This document shows positions 21,001-31,389 of a DNA stretch of 64,000 nucleotides, piece after piece (the first letter of the stretch is position 1; each line of letters opens with the position of its first letter). Position numbers and translations under genes: made by a program. The DNA lies in NCBI GenBank assembly GCA_021014325.1, contig CM037473.1, positions 5,829,501-5,893,500 of the forward strand, in the 5' to 3' direction. Under the pieces are notes generated by a model. It was not told the DNA's origin. It saw nothing but the letters and a program-made list of their open reading frames with translations, and searched no databases. Source of the stretch: Plazaster borealis. Lineage: Eukaryota > Echinodermata > Asteroidea > Forcipulatida > Labidiasteridae.

Positions 21001-24000
21001 CTTTGATCTTACTTCTCCATCTTTTGTTTATTGTTGTTTTGTCCCCCTAACAATTAACGGGGCCGCCATCCCCCCCACCACCCACCCCACTATTGCCACA
21101 CCACAGGAAGGGTGACAGGGGTTTGGATGGGGGTTATTAAAGACACCCATGTTCTCTATTTTAGTATTAAAAGCACACGGGAAAGGAATGTTCATGTTTT
21201 TAACGCGACGTTCTTTTTAATAAATAAAACTAATAAACGAAATGAATGTACACACAGCACTGATCCCCAGCACTGTATGACTCTTTCAGATCATCAAGGG
21301 CAGCGAGAAACTCGCTGTATGTCACACAGAGAGACTTTTAAATTCGAGTGCGGGTATCAAGACGCCATAGTGTGTGATGATGAGTACGAGATATGTCTGT
21401 TTCAGACTTGTCCAGCAGACGGAGTCGGCAAGTCGTTCTGCGTCTTGAAGAAAGACAGCCCAGCAATACCGACCGTTCAAAATGGCAGGTGAGATCCTGA
21501 GGTTACACATTTTGCTTTAGATTTTGGAAGATCGCAGGTTCGGTTCCACCGGAGGTGCACTACGAACTTACGAAGGCATTACACAGTGACATTTCTTAAT
21601 CAGTAAGGAAGGAAGCAGCTCTATGAAATTGGTCCCAGGGGTGTAGACTCGAAAATAAAGTCGGTTATTCTACCACCAGCTCGCCAATGTCAATGTCCAC
21701 GCGCTCTCACCACTGATTTCTAGCAAACTGACCGTGCAAGTCTCGCGCGTTTTCCATCATTTTTGGGACCCCTTTTGTCGCACGTACATTGCTTTAGCAC
21801 GTGAAGGATCAAACTCGCGCACTTTCACGGGGCCCAATGTTCGAATACGCGCGAGACTTTCACAGTGTATAGAGATGAATCTGTACCCGCAAGTTTCTAG
21901 TGCAAGTAATAGTTGAACAAATCGTAAACATTGTATTTCCATTTGTGGTAAAGGCATTGATGGAAGTCCAGGTGCTTTAGAACCCATACAGTCTCAATTC
22001 CTCCTGTATACATTGCCCATAGTGAAGGATTCGGGCAGGCCCATAATAACCATTGCAAAGCACAATGGTCAGGCATTCCAATCTTATCCAAGTCCAAACA
22101 AACTGGTGTAACATAGGAGAAGAAGAAATGGAAGGATTTGGGCCCCATTTTGGCCAAATCTGCCTTGAATTTACTGCAGGCGTTGGTTCAATTCAATTCA
22201 ACTCGACATTTATTTCCATATTGGTGAAAGAAAAAGGAGAACAATAAACAAATTTGAACAATGATTTAAATCAAAAAACAATCAAGAACTGATTTAGAGA
22301 AAAATAAATAAATAATGAAAACAAGAAAATAATTGACTTGAAAATAATATAATGAAATGGATACGGATTAAACCAATATGGGGGCATTTTCAGAAGCCAA
22401 AAGGAGGCTTGTATTGAAATGCCCATCTGACAAATACAAAACAAAACAAACAAAAACAAACAAATATTAACATTTTAACTTAAAGAGGAATACGTTAAAC
22501 GACGAAATAAAGCTGATGAAAATAAAACTAAAACAAAGGTGGTAATAACAACAATGATAGAAGGGGTTTTGAAGAGGGACGACATGAATATTATATAACT
22601 CCACAGATTGGTAATAAGGCAGGAATGCATAAAAGAAAGGAAACTAAGCCGAGTATTTGGAAACCAGCAGTGTTTTAAAAGTGGATTTGAACTGACCCAC
22701 AGACGGCTGGGTTTGTAATACCTTGTCAAGACCATTCCACAGCCGTGGCCCCTGAAATCTAAATGTTCTGATAGTGTATGCTGTGCGGGTGAAAGGAACG
22801 TAAAGATTGTTAACAGAACGAGTACTGTAACCATGGGTATCGTGAACTGCTGAAAAGTAGGTTGAAAAGGTAGAAGGAAGAAGTTTATTTATGTACCTAT
22901 ACATGAATATCCCGATGTGAAATTTGTTAATTTCAGTAAGAGGTAATGTGTTCAGCCTAGAAAAGAAAGGTGCGGTATGGTCCCGAGGATGTGAAAGTGT
23001 GCAAATTCTAATGGCTCGCTTCTGGAGTGTTATCAGAGGAAGCAGTTGATTGTGGCTAGAGGATGCCCAGACAATATTACAATAGTTGAGATAGGGAAGA
23101 ATAAGAGTATTATAAAGAGAAAATAGGGTGGATGGAGGAAGAAAAGCACGTAGTTTAGACATGACACCTATATTTTTGGAAATAGTCTTGGAAACTGAAG
23201 AAATGTGGTCACTCCAGGTAAGTTTGTCATTTAACGCCAAGAAATTTAGTAGATTGAACCTGACTAATGGGAGTGTTGTCGATATTGATAGAAGAAGTGT
23301 GAGGATTGGGATTATTTGTTTTACTGAAGAATATGCATTTGGTTTTAACAGGATTGAGAGAAAGTTTGTTGGACTTGAACCAAGAGGAGACTTTAATAAG
23401 CTCAGAATTGAGAGATTGAGTGAGAGACTGAAAAGAAGAATCAGAGTAAATAATAGTGGTATCGTCGGCAAATAAAAGAAAGGATAGCAAAGAGGAAGAA
23501 TTTTGAAGGTCATTAATATAGACTAAAAAAGAAGAGGACCAAGTATGGAGCCTTGAGGAACACCATGAGTGACAATGTCCCTGGCTGAGGGAAATTTGTT
23601 GGCGACGGTATATTGTTGTCTGTCGGCCAGGTAATTGATGAACCATTTAAGGGCGCATCCTCTGACACCATAAAAGGAAAGTTTAGAAATAAGGATGTCA
23701 TGATCAATGGTATCAAAGGCCTTGGATAAGTCTATGAACACTCCAGCAGTACACAGTTTATTGGACAGAGAACTAGAAATGATGTCAGTAAGATGAATGA
23801 GAGCCATGTCTGTGGAAAAGCCTGGACGGAAACCGAATTGTTGGTTGGAAAGGATATTAAAGTTAGAAAGAAATTTAGAGAGTCTATTATAAACAATCCT
23901 CTCAAGTATTTTAGAGAAAGTAGGAAGCACAGAAATAGGACGGTAGTTGCAAATATCACGAGGGTCGCCACTTTTAAAGACAGGAGTGACCTTGGCAATT

Positions 24001-26958
24001 TTCAAAGTCAAAGGAATGGAACCGGAAGAAAGAGATAAATTGAAAATATGAGCCAGAGGAGCAGATATGAGAGAAATGACAGATTAAAATGAATAACTTC
24101 ACTTTACCCAAATCTGAAAATTCGGGAATCCAAACAACATACACATGCTTAAAGGCATCGTACACGTTTGTCAAATTGTCAAATTATCAAAGTGTTCTCA
24201 CTTGGTGTATCCCAACATATGCATAACATAACAAGCCTGTGAAAATTTGGGCTCAATTGGTCATCGAAGTTGCAAGAAAATGATGAAAGAAAAAACACCC
24301 TTGTTGTACAAATTTGTGTGCTTTTAGATAGAATAATAAAAACTTCTTGCAAGAAGTTTTTATTATTTTAGTGAGAAATTACCTCTTTCTCAAAAACTAC
24401 GTTACTTCAGAGGATGTCGTTTCTCACAATGTTTTATACTATCAACAGCTCTCTGTTGCTCGTTACCAAGTCAGTTTTTATGCTAATATATATTTTGAGT
24501 CATTACCAAACGTGTACGATGCCTTTAACACTCTTATTTGTCTTCCTTTAAACAGCTGCGTGGTTGACGGCAAACCACTCAACATTAAACTTCTGGTGAC
24601 AGCGTTGTGCCTGTCCTTCATATTTTTAGTCATTCTTGTCATCATCTTGATCTGCTGCGTTTGTCAAAAGCGGAGGACGCGTGCCAGGAGACGATCGAGG
24701 TGAGTTGAGGCCTTACCCGTTTGCTGGGTGGGAGGAGGGGGGGGGGGGGGGTGGGTGGGTTCAGTGCACAGACTGTTATCAGTGAACTTACATGGGTTGA
24801 GTTCAGTCTCTGTTTGCCTATAGTTAGAAGTTGTACTTCCCTCTGTGGGAAAGGTAGGTGCGTTGAAAATGGGACCCACATCAGCACTCATTACAACAGA
24901 GCACAATAAAAAATCATTCCCGAAAAAACAATAATTATGTGCCATGTCAACGAAAACCAAAAATGGGGGTGAGTGGAAATGCAAATTGAACATGCGGCCC
25001 ACAGATTACCACAGCGGTGATCGTTACCAACTCGGCCTCGTTGCCATTTTCAGATTGATCCCGGGGTCACCGAGTCGGTCATTTTTTAAAGGAGGTGTTT
25101 ATATGAAAAGAAGGTTGATAGCTAAAGCGGCAATCGGGGTGTGGGTGTGGTGGGTAGGTATAGACGATGTGACCTCTGTTTACATTCAAACTGCCCTCTG
25201 TTGACAAAACACTGTTCAAGTCGTGTTCCGCCGGGCAAGAAGACGCGTACTCATGGTAAGATTGCGTATACTTTCTAGCTGGCTGTCAAGTACACAAAGG
25301 TTTTGCCCGGCGACATGCGCGCGCATCATGTTATGGTTTTCGAGTGACGTCAGAGGTCACATTGTCTATACACATTTGAATCGGGGACCTATATAACTTT
25401 GAAAGAGTGTGTACAGAACCAATGGGAGCTGTTGCCAAAACATTACAAACACAAGTACAAAATAATTTCATGAGGTCCTCGATGAGTGCGTTTGTCTATC
25501 CTAAACCGAAGACTTTCGCTTCGCTTTCATGTACAAATTCTGCCTGATTTTTACCGGTTATTTTTGTAAAGGTAATTATTCACGGCAATAACAGTGTGAT
25601 GAGCTGGTCTTCACTGCGTGGTAGTGACCTTGGTTTTTGGCTGGCCGCTCAGAATGGACCTCGCCCTCAAGCGGCCAGCCACTAACCCAGTCATTACCAC
25701 GCAGTGAAGATCAGCTCCTCACACTGTTATTGCCTTATTAGAGAAACCGATGAATAACCGTCACTCATTGTTCCTCCTTTAGAACTTCCACTTTGAAGCT
25801 GGATAAATCAGAAGGTATGTATAGCTTTTTCGTTAAAAATAATACTGTCAAGCTTAACCATCAACACTGCACGGAAAAACGTTCTAAAATAAGTAGGGCC
25901 CGCTTGCGGTGCCTCTCCATATGACACCGAGCATTCCCACTTAATTTAATGGAAAAACAAACTTGATTCTCGAGTTTCCATCAAGTGGAGTGCAAAGTTG
26001 GTCACAGCGAAAGAAATTTGCAAACCGTTAAAAGTAAAATAAAATAAAAAACCTTTATGATATCTTTTTACAAATTAGAGTTGGAATAAGTGTTTTAGCT
26101 GGCGTTGTTCTACTTTTGGTGTCCACAGATCTTGAATATTCATACGCGTACGGTCACCGAGATCGACCACCGAGCAAATTACAAGCGGAGGACCCCGACC
26201 TCGATGCCGATCAAATTGACCATTACTACTGCCACCTTAAGCAAGAGGAACGGCCGAACGGACAGGGAAAGGGTGAAGAAGACTCTGGACCCGACCAGAA
26301 GGTTCCCACGCAAGACAATGATGGCAAAGAGACGGACATTAAACACACTTATTTCGTGCTCGAGAAAATGTCAACTAATGAGCCTGCCAAGATTTGCTGT
26401 GAAGAGAATGAGAAAATGTCGCCCTCTGTTGACGAGAGTGACATTGTTCAGCACCCCTACGCCAAATTTACACCCAAAGCGCAACGGCACACCGATAGTT
26501 CTGGTCATGAAGAGGTTGCACGGGAGCAACGCCACGGTGACGTCAAAACGACAGCGTCCAACCAGGAGGAAGCAAACATGCAGCCAACCGTAGGTGCACA
26601 TCCACAAAGTCGGGATTCAGGGTACGAGGTTGCAACTGTGACGTCAAGAGGAAACGGTAAACAGGAAAGAAACGTCCCCGGCCATAGCTATGTCACATTA
26701 GAACCACAAAACGGAGAACAATCGTCGAAGACAGATTCTGGGTACGAGCTTGCAACTGTGACGTCAAGAGGAAACAGTGAACAGGAAAGAAACGTCCCCG
26801 GCCCTAGCTATGTCACATTAGAACCACAAAACGGTGAACGATCATCGGGAACAGATTCTGGGTATGAGGTTGCTAAAATTATCGAAACGAAACTTCAGGA
26901 TGAATACGATCATCTTGAACGCAAGGAACCTTTAAAACCAAGGAGCGCGATTCCTTAA
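17900..26958 (+). CDS. Receptor gene B: cysteine-rich, single-pass, tyrosine-motif tail (6 coding exons)
   Basis: Exons 17900-18072, 18649-18731, 21290-21488, 24556-24699, 25783-25814 and 26129-26958 join in frame to 486 residues. An in-frame ATG at 17879 would add seven residues; I prefer 17900 because of its A(-3)/G(+4) context and signal-peptide shape. The layout matches gene A: signal peptide, two cysteine-rich exons, a transmembrane helix (about 164-187) ending in ICCVCQKRRTRARRR, then a 298-residue tail. The tail contains HYYCHL, HTYFVLEK, HPYAKF, three DSGYE[VL]A motifs, two SYVTLEP and a terminal YDHLER. Two 120-bp tandem repeats make up part of the tail. A tyrosine-phosphorylated signalling receptor is the likely role (inference). 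The juxtamembrane cysteines could be palmitoylated. Introns hold a LINE, a tRNA-like array and several MITEs. Confidence 0.83.
18649..18731 (+). CDS. Gene B exon 2: first cysteine-rich module
   Basis: Acceptor TCTTGTCCCACAG, donor GTGAGA, phase 2 to 1. Open only in the frame required by both neighbours. Encodes CQGAELSHSLCFYLC and MEEMECDFNE. Cysteine placement resembles TLCQRACQMEDC in gene A. Confidence 0.75.
19263..19335 (-). tRNA. tRNA-like sequence, inverted copy
   Basis: Same 73-nt unit on the minus strand, with a few substitutions (for example GAGTTATC in the D arm region). Confidence 0.5.
19534..19606 (+). tRNA. tRNA-like sequence, array copy 1
   Basis: A 73-nt cloverleaf: acceptor GGCTAGA/TCTAGTC, D arm with box A TAGCTCAGTTGG, anticodon loop ACGTTAA (GTT by position), box B GGTTCAAATCC, then ATTTTT as a Pol III terminator. 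C instead of U at position 33 and a C-A pair closing the loop argue against a working elongator tRNA. Confidence 0.55.
19755..19827 (+). tRNA. tRNA-like sequence, array copy 2
   Basis: Same cloverleaf as copy 1, with box B GGTTCAAGTCC. Confidence 0.55.
20071..20143 (+). tRNA. tRNA-like sequence, array copy 3
   Basis: Looks identical to copy 2, with the same leader and T5 run. Confidence 0.55.
20388..20460 (+). tRNA. tRNA-like sequence, array copy 4
   Basis: Looks identical to copy 2. Confidence 0.55.
20704..20776 (+). tRNA. tRNA-like sequence, array copy 5
   Basis: Looks identical to copy 2. The array ends just after it in a TA microsatellite and a G run. Confidence 0.55.
21290..21488 (+). 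CDS. Gene B exon 3: second cysteine-rich module
   Basis: Acceptor GACTCTTTCAG, donor GTGAGA, phase 1 to 2. Encodes RETRCMSHRETFKFECGYQD, IVCDDEYEICLFQTC and KSFCVLKKD. The spacing diverges from A and C (extra cysteine, no C-x-C), so this is the most changed copy of the module. Confidence 0.82.
22187..24090 (-). pseudogene. LINE (CR1/L2-type non-LTR retrotransposon), 5'-truncated and frameshifted
   Basis: Minus-strand reverse transcriptase: KVTPVFKSGDPRDICNYRPI, FGFRPGFSTDMALIHLTD, DLSKAFDTIDHDIL, GVPQGSILGPLLF, then FADDTTIIYSD (catalytic box), then NKLSLNPVKTKCIFF, WSDHISSVSKTISKNIG, LPYLNYCNIVWA and the C-terminal RTAYTIRTFRFQGPRLWN. Two frame changes are needed (near 23535 and 23240). No endonuclease domain is present. 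The 3' end is a TTGAATTGAATTGAA-type tail at 22187-22205. It is antisense in intron 3 of gene B. Confidence 0.88.
24149..24528. mobile_element. TTAA-flanked MITE (family T1), 28 bases from gene B exon 4
   Basis: Ends TTAAAGGCATCGTACACGTT and CGTGTACGATGCCTTTAA. The central hairpin is AATAATAAAAACTTCTTGCA with its inverted partner. The exon 4 acceptor AG is at 24554-24555. Confidence 0.82.
24556..24699 (+). CDS. Gene B exon 4: transmembrane segment
   Basis: Phase 2 to 2, acceptor CCTTTAAACAG, donor GTGAGT. Encodes SCVVDGKPLN, a helix containing LCLSFIFLVILVIILICCVC, and a strongly basic stop-transfer run. The stalk found in A and C is almost absent. A TTAA-type MITE ends 28 bases upstream. 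Confidence 0.85.
25157..25376. mobile_element. MITE (family R) in intron 4 of gene B
   Basis: TATAGACGATGTGACCTCTG at the left, CAGAGGTCACATTGTCTATA at the right. The inner GCCGGGCAA/TTGCCCGGC is also inverted. A relative lies at 35208-35543. Confidence 0.65.
25578..25737. mobile_element. Near-perfect palindromic MITE
   Basis: GGCAATAACAGTGTGATGAG and GTCTTCACTGCGTGGTAGTG at the left are mirrored at the right. A second inverted pair, TGGCTGGCCGCT/AGCGGCCAGCCA, lies inside. It ends about 45 bases before the gene B micro-exon. Confidence 0.72.
25783..25814 (+). CDS. Gene B exon 5: 32-nt juxtamembrane micro-exon
   Basis: Acceptor TTCCTCCTTTAG, donor GTATGT, phase 2 to 1. Encodes TSTLKLDKSE. 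It fits between exon 4 and exon 6 without breaking the frame and corresponds to the micro-exons of A and C. Confidence 0.72.
26129..26958 (+). CDS. Gene B exon 6: tyrosine-rich cytoplasmic tail
   Basis: Acceptor TGGTGTCCACAG, phase 1 entry, stop TAA at 26956-26958. Contains YSYAYGHRD, HYYCHLK, HTYFVLEK, two 40-residue repeats beginning DSGYE (26614 and 26734) and a third partial one (26854), then EYDHLERK. Each repeat also carries SYVTLEP. Confidence 0.92.
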
Positions 26959-27375
26959 AACATTTCGTTTGACTTTAAAGGGTGTGCGCAACATTAAGTT
27001 GAACAATATAAATGTTCATTTAATTTGCATGTCAAAGATGGTCATGGTGACAAATAATTTTAGAAATGACTAAACAATAATCTCGCGGGTCCTAAACCCG
27101 ATGTTTGAAAGCTTTGAAAACATATAAGGGTTATTTTCACTATTTTTTGTAACATTTGTAACACTTGAAGACCCCAAGTCATTATTGCTTCTTTCGACTG
27201 CCTCAATCAAAATAAGCATGTATGAATGTTAACAAAATCCCTGGCCTGTAAAAACGGATACTGTTTCTCATTGTTTTCACAGGCTGACCTTATTTTCATG
27301 AATTTTTTACAAGTTGTTTGAATGGTGCGATTAATAATGAAAACTTTAGATGTTGGAGAAGTGAGTTTGCCTTAA

Positions 27376-27381
27376 AATAAA
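27376..27381 (+). terminator. Candidate polyadenylation signal of gene B
   Basis: First AATAAA after the gene B stop, about 420 bases downstream; a second one follows near 27415. Confidence 0.35.
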
Positions 27382-27454
27382 TCATTGATGTATTTATACA
27401 TAACTTTTAGATAAAATAAATATTTGGTTTACGGTAACACCATGTGTATATCTA

Positions 27455-28190
27455 CTTGCTAGGTAGATTTTGTTCTTTGAGAACTTGCTTGCTTTTTATT
27501 CTACAAAAATATTCGGAATTCGGGAGACTTCTCAGTTCTGAAAAGAACTGTCCTGCTTATTAACTACTACCTGGGCGGGAGGTAGGAAATCGGCCGGGAC
27601 TATGTAGGATCGGAGGGACTTCTCGTTAATAACTACACTGCCGCGGAGTGAGTCTAAATTATAGGTCTCTGATAAAAAAATACATAAAGCTTGTTTATTC
27701 GAAGAGTGCATTCATTGTTTTCTTGTAGTTTTCCCACTCAAAACCACACAGGAAGGCCAACCAACCGTGTCACGCTACAGGAGAGAAAACATCGATCAAG
27801 CAACGTCGTACAATTTGGCATGGAAGTGACATGAACGTGTTTCCTCCATTTCGCAAAAATCGAAAGAGAAATAGAGTGTTTGGGGACAATTGATTCTTAC
27901 AGGTGTATTTTAAAGTACTAACCGGAAACGATTTACAAGATATATTTATTTGGTTTGCGGTAACACCATACTTGCCAGGTAGAGTTTGTTCTTAGAGAAC
28001 TGTCTTGCTTAATTCTACTACCGCGGAGTAGATTGTTCGGGTGTTCGGGAGACTTCTCAGTTCTGAAAAGAACTGTCCTGTTTATTAACTATTACCTGGG
28101 CGGAAGGTATAGAATTAGGCTGGGACTACTACTTTAGCTTATAGGATCGTAATTAACTGTACTACCGCGGAGTCAGTTCTTGGATTGGTC
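27455..28190. repeat. Two tandem copies of the 1985-2260 repeat
   Basis: Copies near 27455-27660 and 27960-28190 share CGGGAGACTTCTCAGTTCTG and AAAGAACTGTCCTG, separated by a gene B-proximal unique stretch. Confidence 0.55.
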
Positions 28191-28254
28191 TCAACGTTTC
28201 GACTAGCTTGCTCTAGTCATCGTCAGGAGATTGATTTACAAGATATTAATCGGA

Positions 28255-28575
28255 ACTAGTTCCAAGGGTAACGGGATAATCGATACTGGTTTTATGACCT
28301 ACATGATAATCGATACTGGTTTCATTGGATACAAGATAGTCGATACTGGTTTCATTGGTTATAGTATATAATCGATACTGGTTTCATTTGTCACATGATA
28401 GTGGATAACTGTTGATGGTTTCCAAGATACCCAATCCTGCTCTCATTGGTTATTGGGATAAACGACTGGTTCCACGTGTTACATAATAATCGATACCGGT
28501 TTCATGGGTTTCAAGATACTCAATCCCGGTTTCATTGGTTACAGGATAATCGATACTGGTTTCAATGATACAAAA
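28255..28575. repeat. Degenerate minisatellite, core ATAATCGATACTGGTTTCAT
   Basis: About nine imperfect copies of a 30-45 base unit (GATACTGGTTTCATTGGTTA plus a variable spacer). Confidence 0.75.
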
Positions 28576-29317
28576 GGCCAGCTTTCAGGCTATTCGTTTG
28601 TTTAGTGTCGATCATTCACGATGTAGATCCATCATGCTACTCAAACATTTCACAGGCTTTTCTTTTCGTACGCGTCATCGAAATAATAAATACAGAGTGT
28701 AAGAAGTGACAGATTACTTGTTTTTATACCTACTACAGACAATAATGACTGAGAGATTTTATTTAAAAAACCATTGATCGTAACTGTTGGCTTTGATTAT
28801 TATAGAAGATGTTACCAAATTTGATAAATGTAAACGTTTATTTTACTTTGTATTTTAATAAAATAATGGTTATGGGTCATTTGGTATTGTTAAAATTTGT
28901 GTAGTGATGTAAAATACTTTAGGAGTATTATTTCAAGGAAAATAATTATAAACGCTCACGATACAATAACTTGTCAACTTCACATTCAAAAGTCGAAGCT
29001 CTATCCTTGCAAATAAGTTAGTTTAACTCATTTTGCTAAATAGTTTACTTTTGTTGTATTTGGATCCAATGATTCCCCAGTAATGTTTTGCGTCCCACAG
29101 AACAATCAATAGATGTTGCCCCACTTTTCTAAGTAAGATTTAAGAACTTTAAGAGTTGGGGGATCACAATCGGAAACCGAGGCATGCAATCACTATGAGC
29201 TGTGGTGTTTCTCAAAAATCAGCTGATGGTTTAGTGACATTTCTAGGAAATGGACCGACTAAGAACACGAGACACATACACGACCGCCATACAAGCAAAC
29301 AGATACCACACCCCAGC

Positions 29318-29688
29318 TTAAAGGAATCGTACACGTTTGGTAATGACTCAAAACAAATATTAGCATAAAAACTTACTTTACAAGCAACGGAGAGCTGTTG
29401 ATGGTATAAAACATTGTAGGAAACGACTCCCTCTGAAGTAACGTAGTTTTTGAGACAGAGGTAATTTCTCACTAAAATAATAAAAACTTCTTGCAAGAAG
29501 TTTTTATTCCTGTCTGAAAGCACACAAATTTGTACAACAAGGGTGTTTTTTTCTTTCATCATTTTCTTGCAACTTCGAAGACCAATTGAGCCCAAATTTT
29601 CACAGGCTTGTTATTTTATGCATATTGGGATACACCAAGTGAGAACACTGGTCTTTGACAATTTCCAAACGTGTTCAGTGCCTTTGAA
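29318..29688. mobile_element. TTAA-flanked MITE (family T1)
   Basis: Left TTAAAGGAATCGTACACGTT; right AAACGTGTTCAGTGCCTTTG, where the final TTAA has mutated. The central AACTTCTTGCAAGAAGTTTT hairpin is intact. Confidence 0.78.
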
Positions 29689-30692
29689 GCGAACACTAGG
29701 CCTACCATGTAACCTAAAATATAGTGACCGAGAAAATAAAATTAGCTGATTGTAAACTCCTTACCCAATAAAACTGCCTTTGATGTAAATGAACAAAAAC
29801 AATGATAATGGCCTAGATCACGTTTTGACCCCAACATAGACTTGGTTCCAAGTCCGTGATCGCGTTTGAGTTGTCTAACAGAAACGGTATCGCGTGAAAT
29901 GGCGCCCTCTTGTGGATTGACTAGCCCCGACATTAACCCTGAGACCGCGAGTTTAGGGCGTCTGATAGCCAATCCGTGGGGGAGTCTTGCGTGGCTGATG
30001 CAGATATACAACCGCGTTCTCAGACTTGAAACCGAGTTTAACCCTGCAGAGTCTGAGGCTAATTATAACAATATTGTCAACTCTGCCATGAAACCGACAT
30101 GGTCATCGAGTGGGAGGAAAGGTTGGTATTTCCTGCTTCGGGGTAGAGTTTACTAACACCACCGAATATAATGCAGTTTACCCGATATTCAGTCCAGCGT
30201 GGCTTATCCTGTTTTGTATACTTTCCTTATCTTTTCCACATCTACTTCCTCATGATTTTGCGATTCGCTTTTATTTTGTTCCCAAGAGAATGTGTAAAAG
30301 GACATGATTTCGATGATGTTTGCATTTATTGTTCTATATCTGACATCGTAAATCGTCTCTTTTGCGACACCGCACGTGCCGGTACACCTGGTTGAGTTAC
30401 AGATTTTTACGGCTGCTAATTTGGACATAGCTGCTGGTTACAGGTGTGATTACATACTGTCTTTGAATCAAGGTAAGGTGCGGCATTGGCACTGCTGACA
30501 ATATTGTCGTTACTTATATTCTTATTGTCTTTGAAAGAAGCTATACACTGCTTTGGTAATTGCCGACGCTGGTTTGCTTAACATCAAGACAATGTATAGA
30601 CTCGAGGAGTCGATGCTGATATTCATACGCTCTCTGAATCAAGATAAGGTACAACTTGTGTACAATAATTGGCAAAATTCCCAATACTCGTA

Positions 30693-30818
30693 TACACTGC
30701 AAAAACTGGGGTGTTAATTTTACACCATGGGTGTTGTCACATTATAGATACAAAACAAAAGAATCAAACTTTACACCTTTTGACGTCAATTTTAACACCC
30801 CAGTTTTCTCAGTGTATT
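30693..30818. mobile_element. Short palindromic MITE
   Basis: TACACTGCAAAAACTGGGGT at the left and ACCCCAGTTTTCTCAGTGTA at the right, about 125 bases in all. Confidence 0.65.
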
Positions 30819-31219
30819 CTTGCAATCTCATTGTTTCTAATTTTCTTGCTCCCTGACTAATTATGAGGTGCTGGTACAACAAATGTAATAATTACAGAAT
30901 AATGAAATATTACAGAATATATACAAATTATATCTATACAGAATGTAATATTTTTCAATTTTCCCCGAATCGAGACATGAACTCCCCACCAATAATATTC
31001 ATTGAGGAAAAAGAGTTGATAAGTTATTCTCTTTTTTCAGTTGGCTTATTGGTGATTTTTGAAAGGGAATAATTTTCTCCTACAGCAAGGAAGAAAATTG
31101 CACATTTTCTCGAACGATATTTTTCACCACAATGATTTTTGTTTTTGTTTTCAATGCTGCTTAAATTTGCTAAGTTCTCCAAGTACCCCTCACAGGGCCA
31201 TGCTACGACCAAGACGACA

Positions 31220-31389
31220 ATGAACATAACGGCTTCTTTGGTGACACTGCGAGCGGCACTTGCTTGGCTTCTCATCCTCCTTCTTGGGGGAGAATTCATC
31301 CAGTTGTCATCTGCCGTGGGTTCAAATGTGACAGTTCCCTCGGATTTTACAACCAGGTCAGAGGAGATGCGGGATTATTTGTGTAATGG
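31220..31389 (+). CDS. Gene C exon 1: signal peptide
   Basis: Encodes MNITASLVTLRAALAWLLIL, further hydrophobic residues, an N-glycosylation site (NVT) and TTRSEEMRDYLCNG. Ends in phase 2 at GTACGT. The end aligns with exon 1 of A and B. Confidence 0.82.

Larger units (their letters stand above)
28600..31219. other. Intergenic DNA between genes B and C
   Basis: A T1 MITE is at 29318-29688 and a palindromic MITE at 30693-30818. The remaining sequence (28600-29310, 29700-30690, 30820-31200) shows no coding signal that I trust. An open stretch at 29866-30156 has no recognisable motif and no splice context. Confidence 0.5.

Noticed and set aside
22644..23513. 289-residue ORF considered as an independent gene
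   Set aside because: It is the C-terminal part of the LINE reverse transcriptase and continues, after frameshifts, from the upstream RT domains.
29866..30156. 96-residue plus-strand ORF in the B-C intergenic region
   Set aside because: No splice sites, domain or repeat of the receptor pattern; the GGCGCCCTCTTGTGG phrase in it is typical of repeats here.
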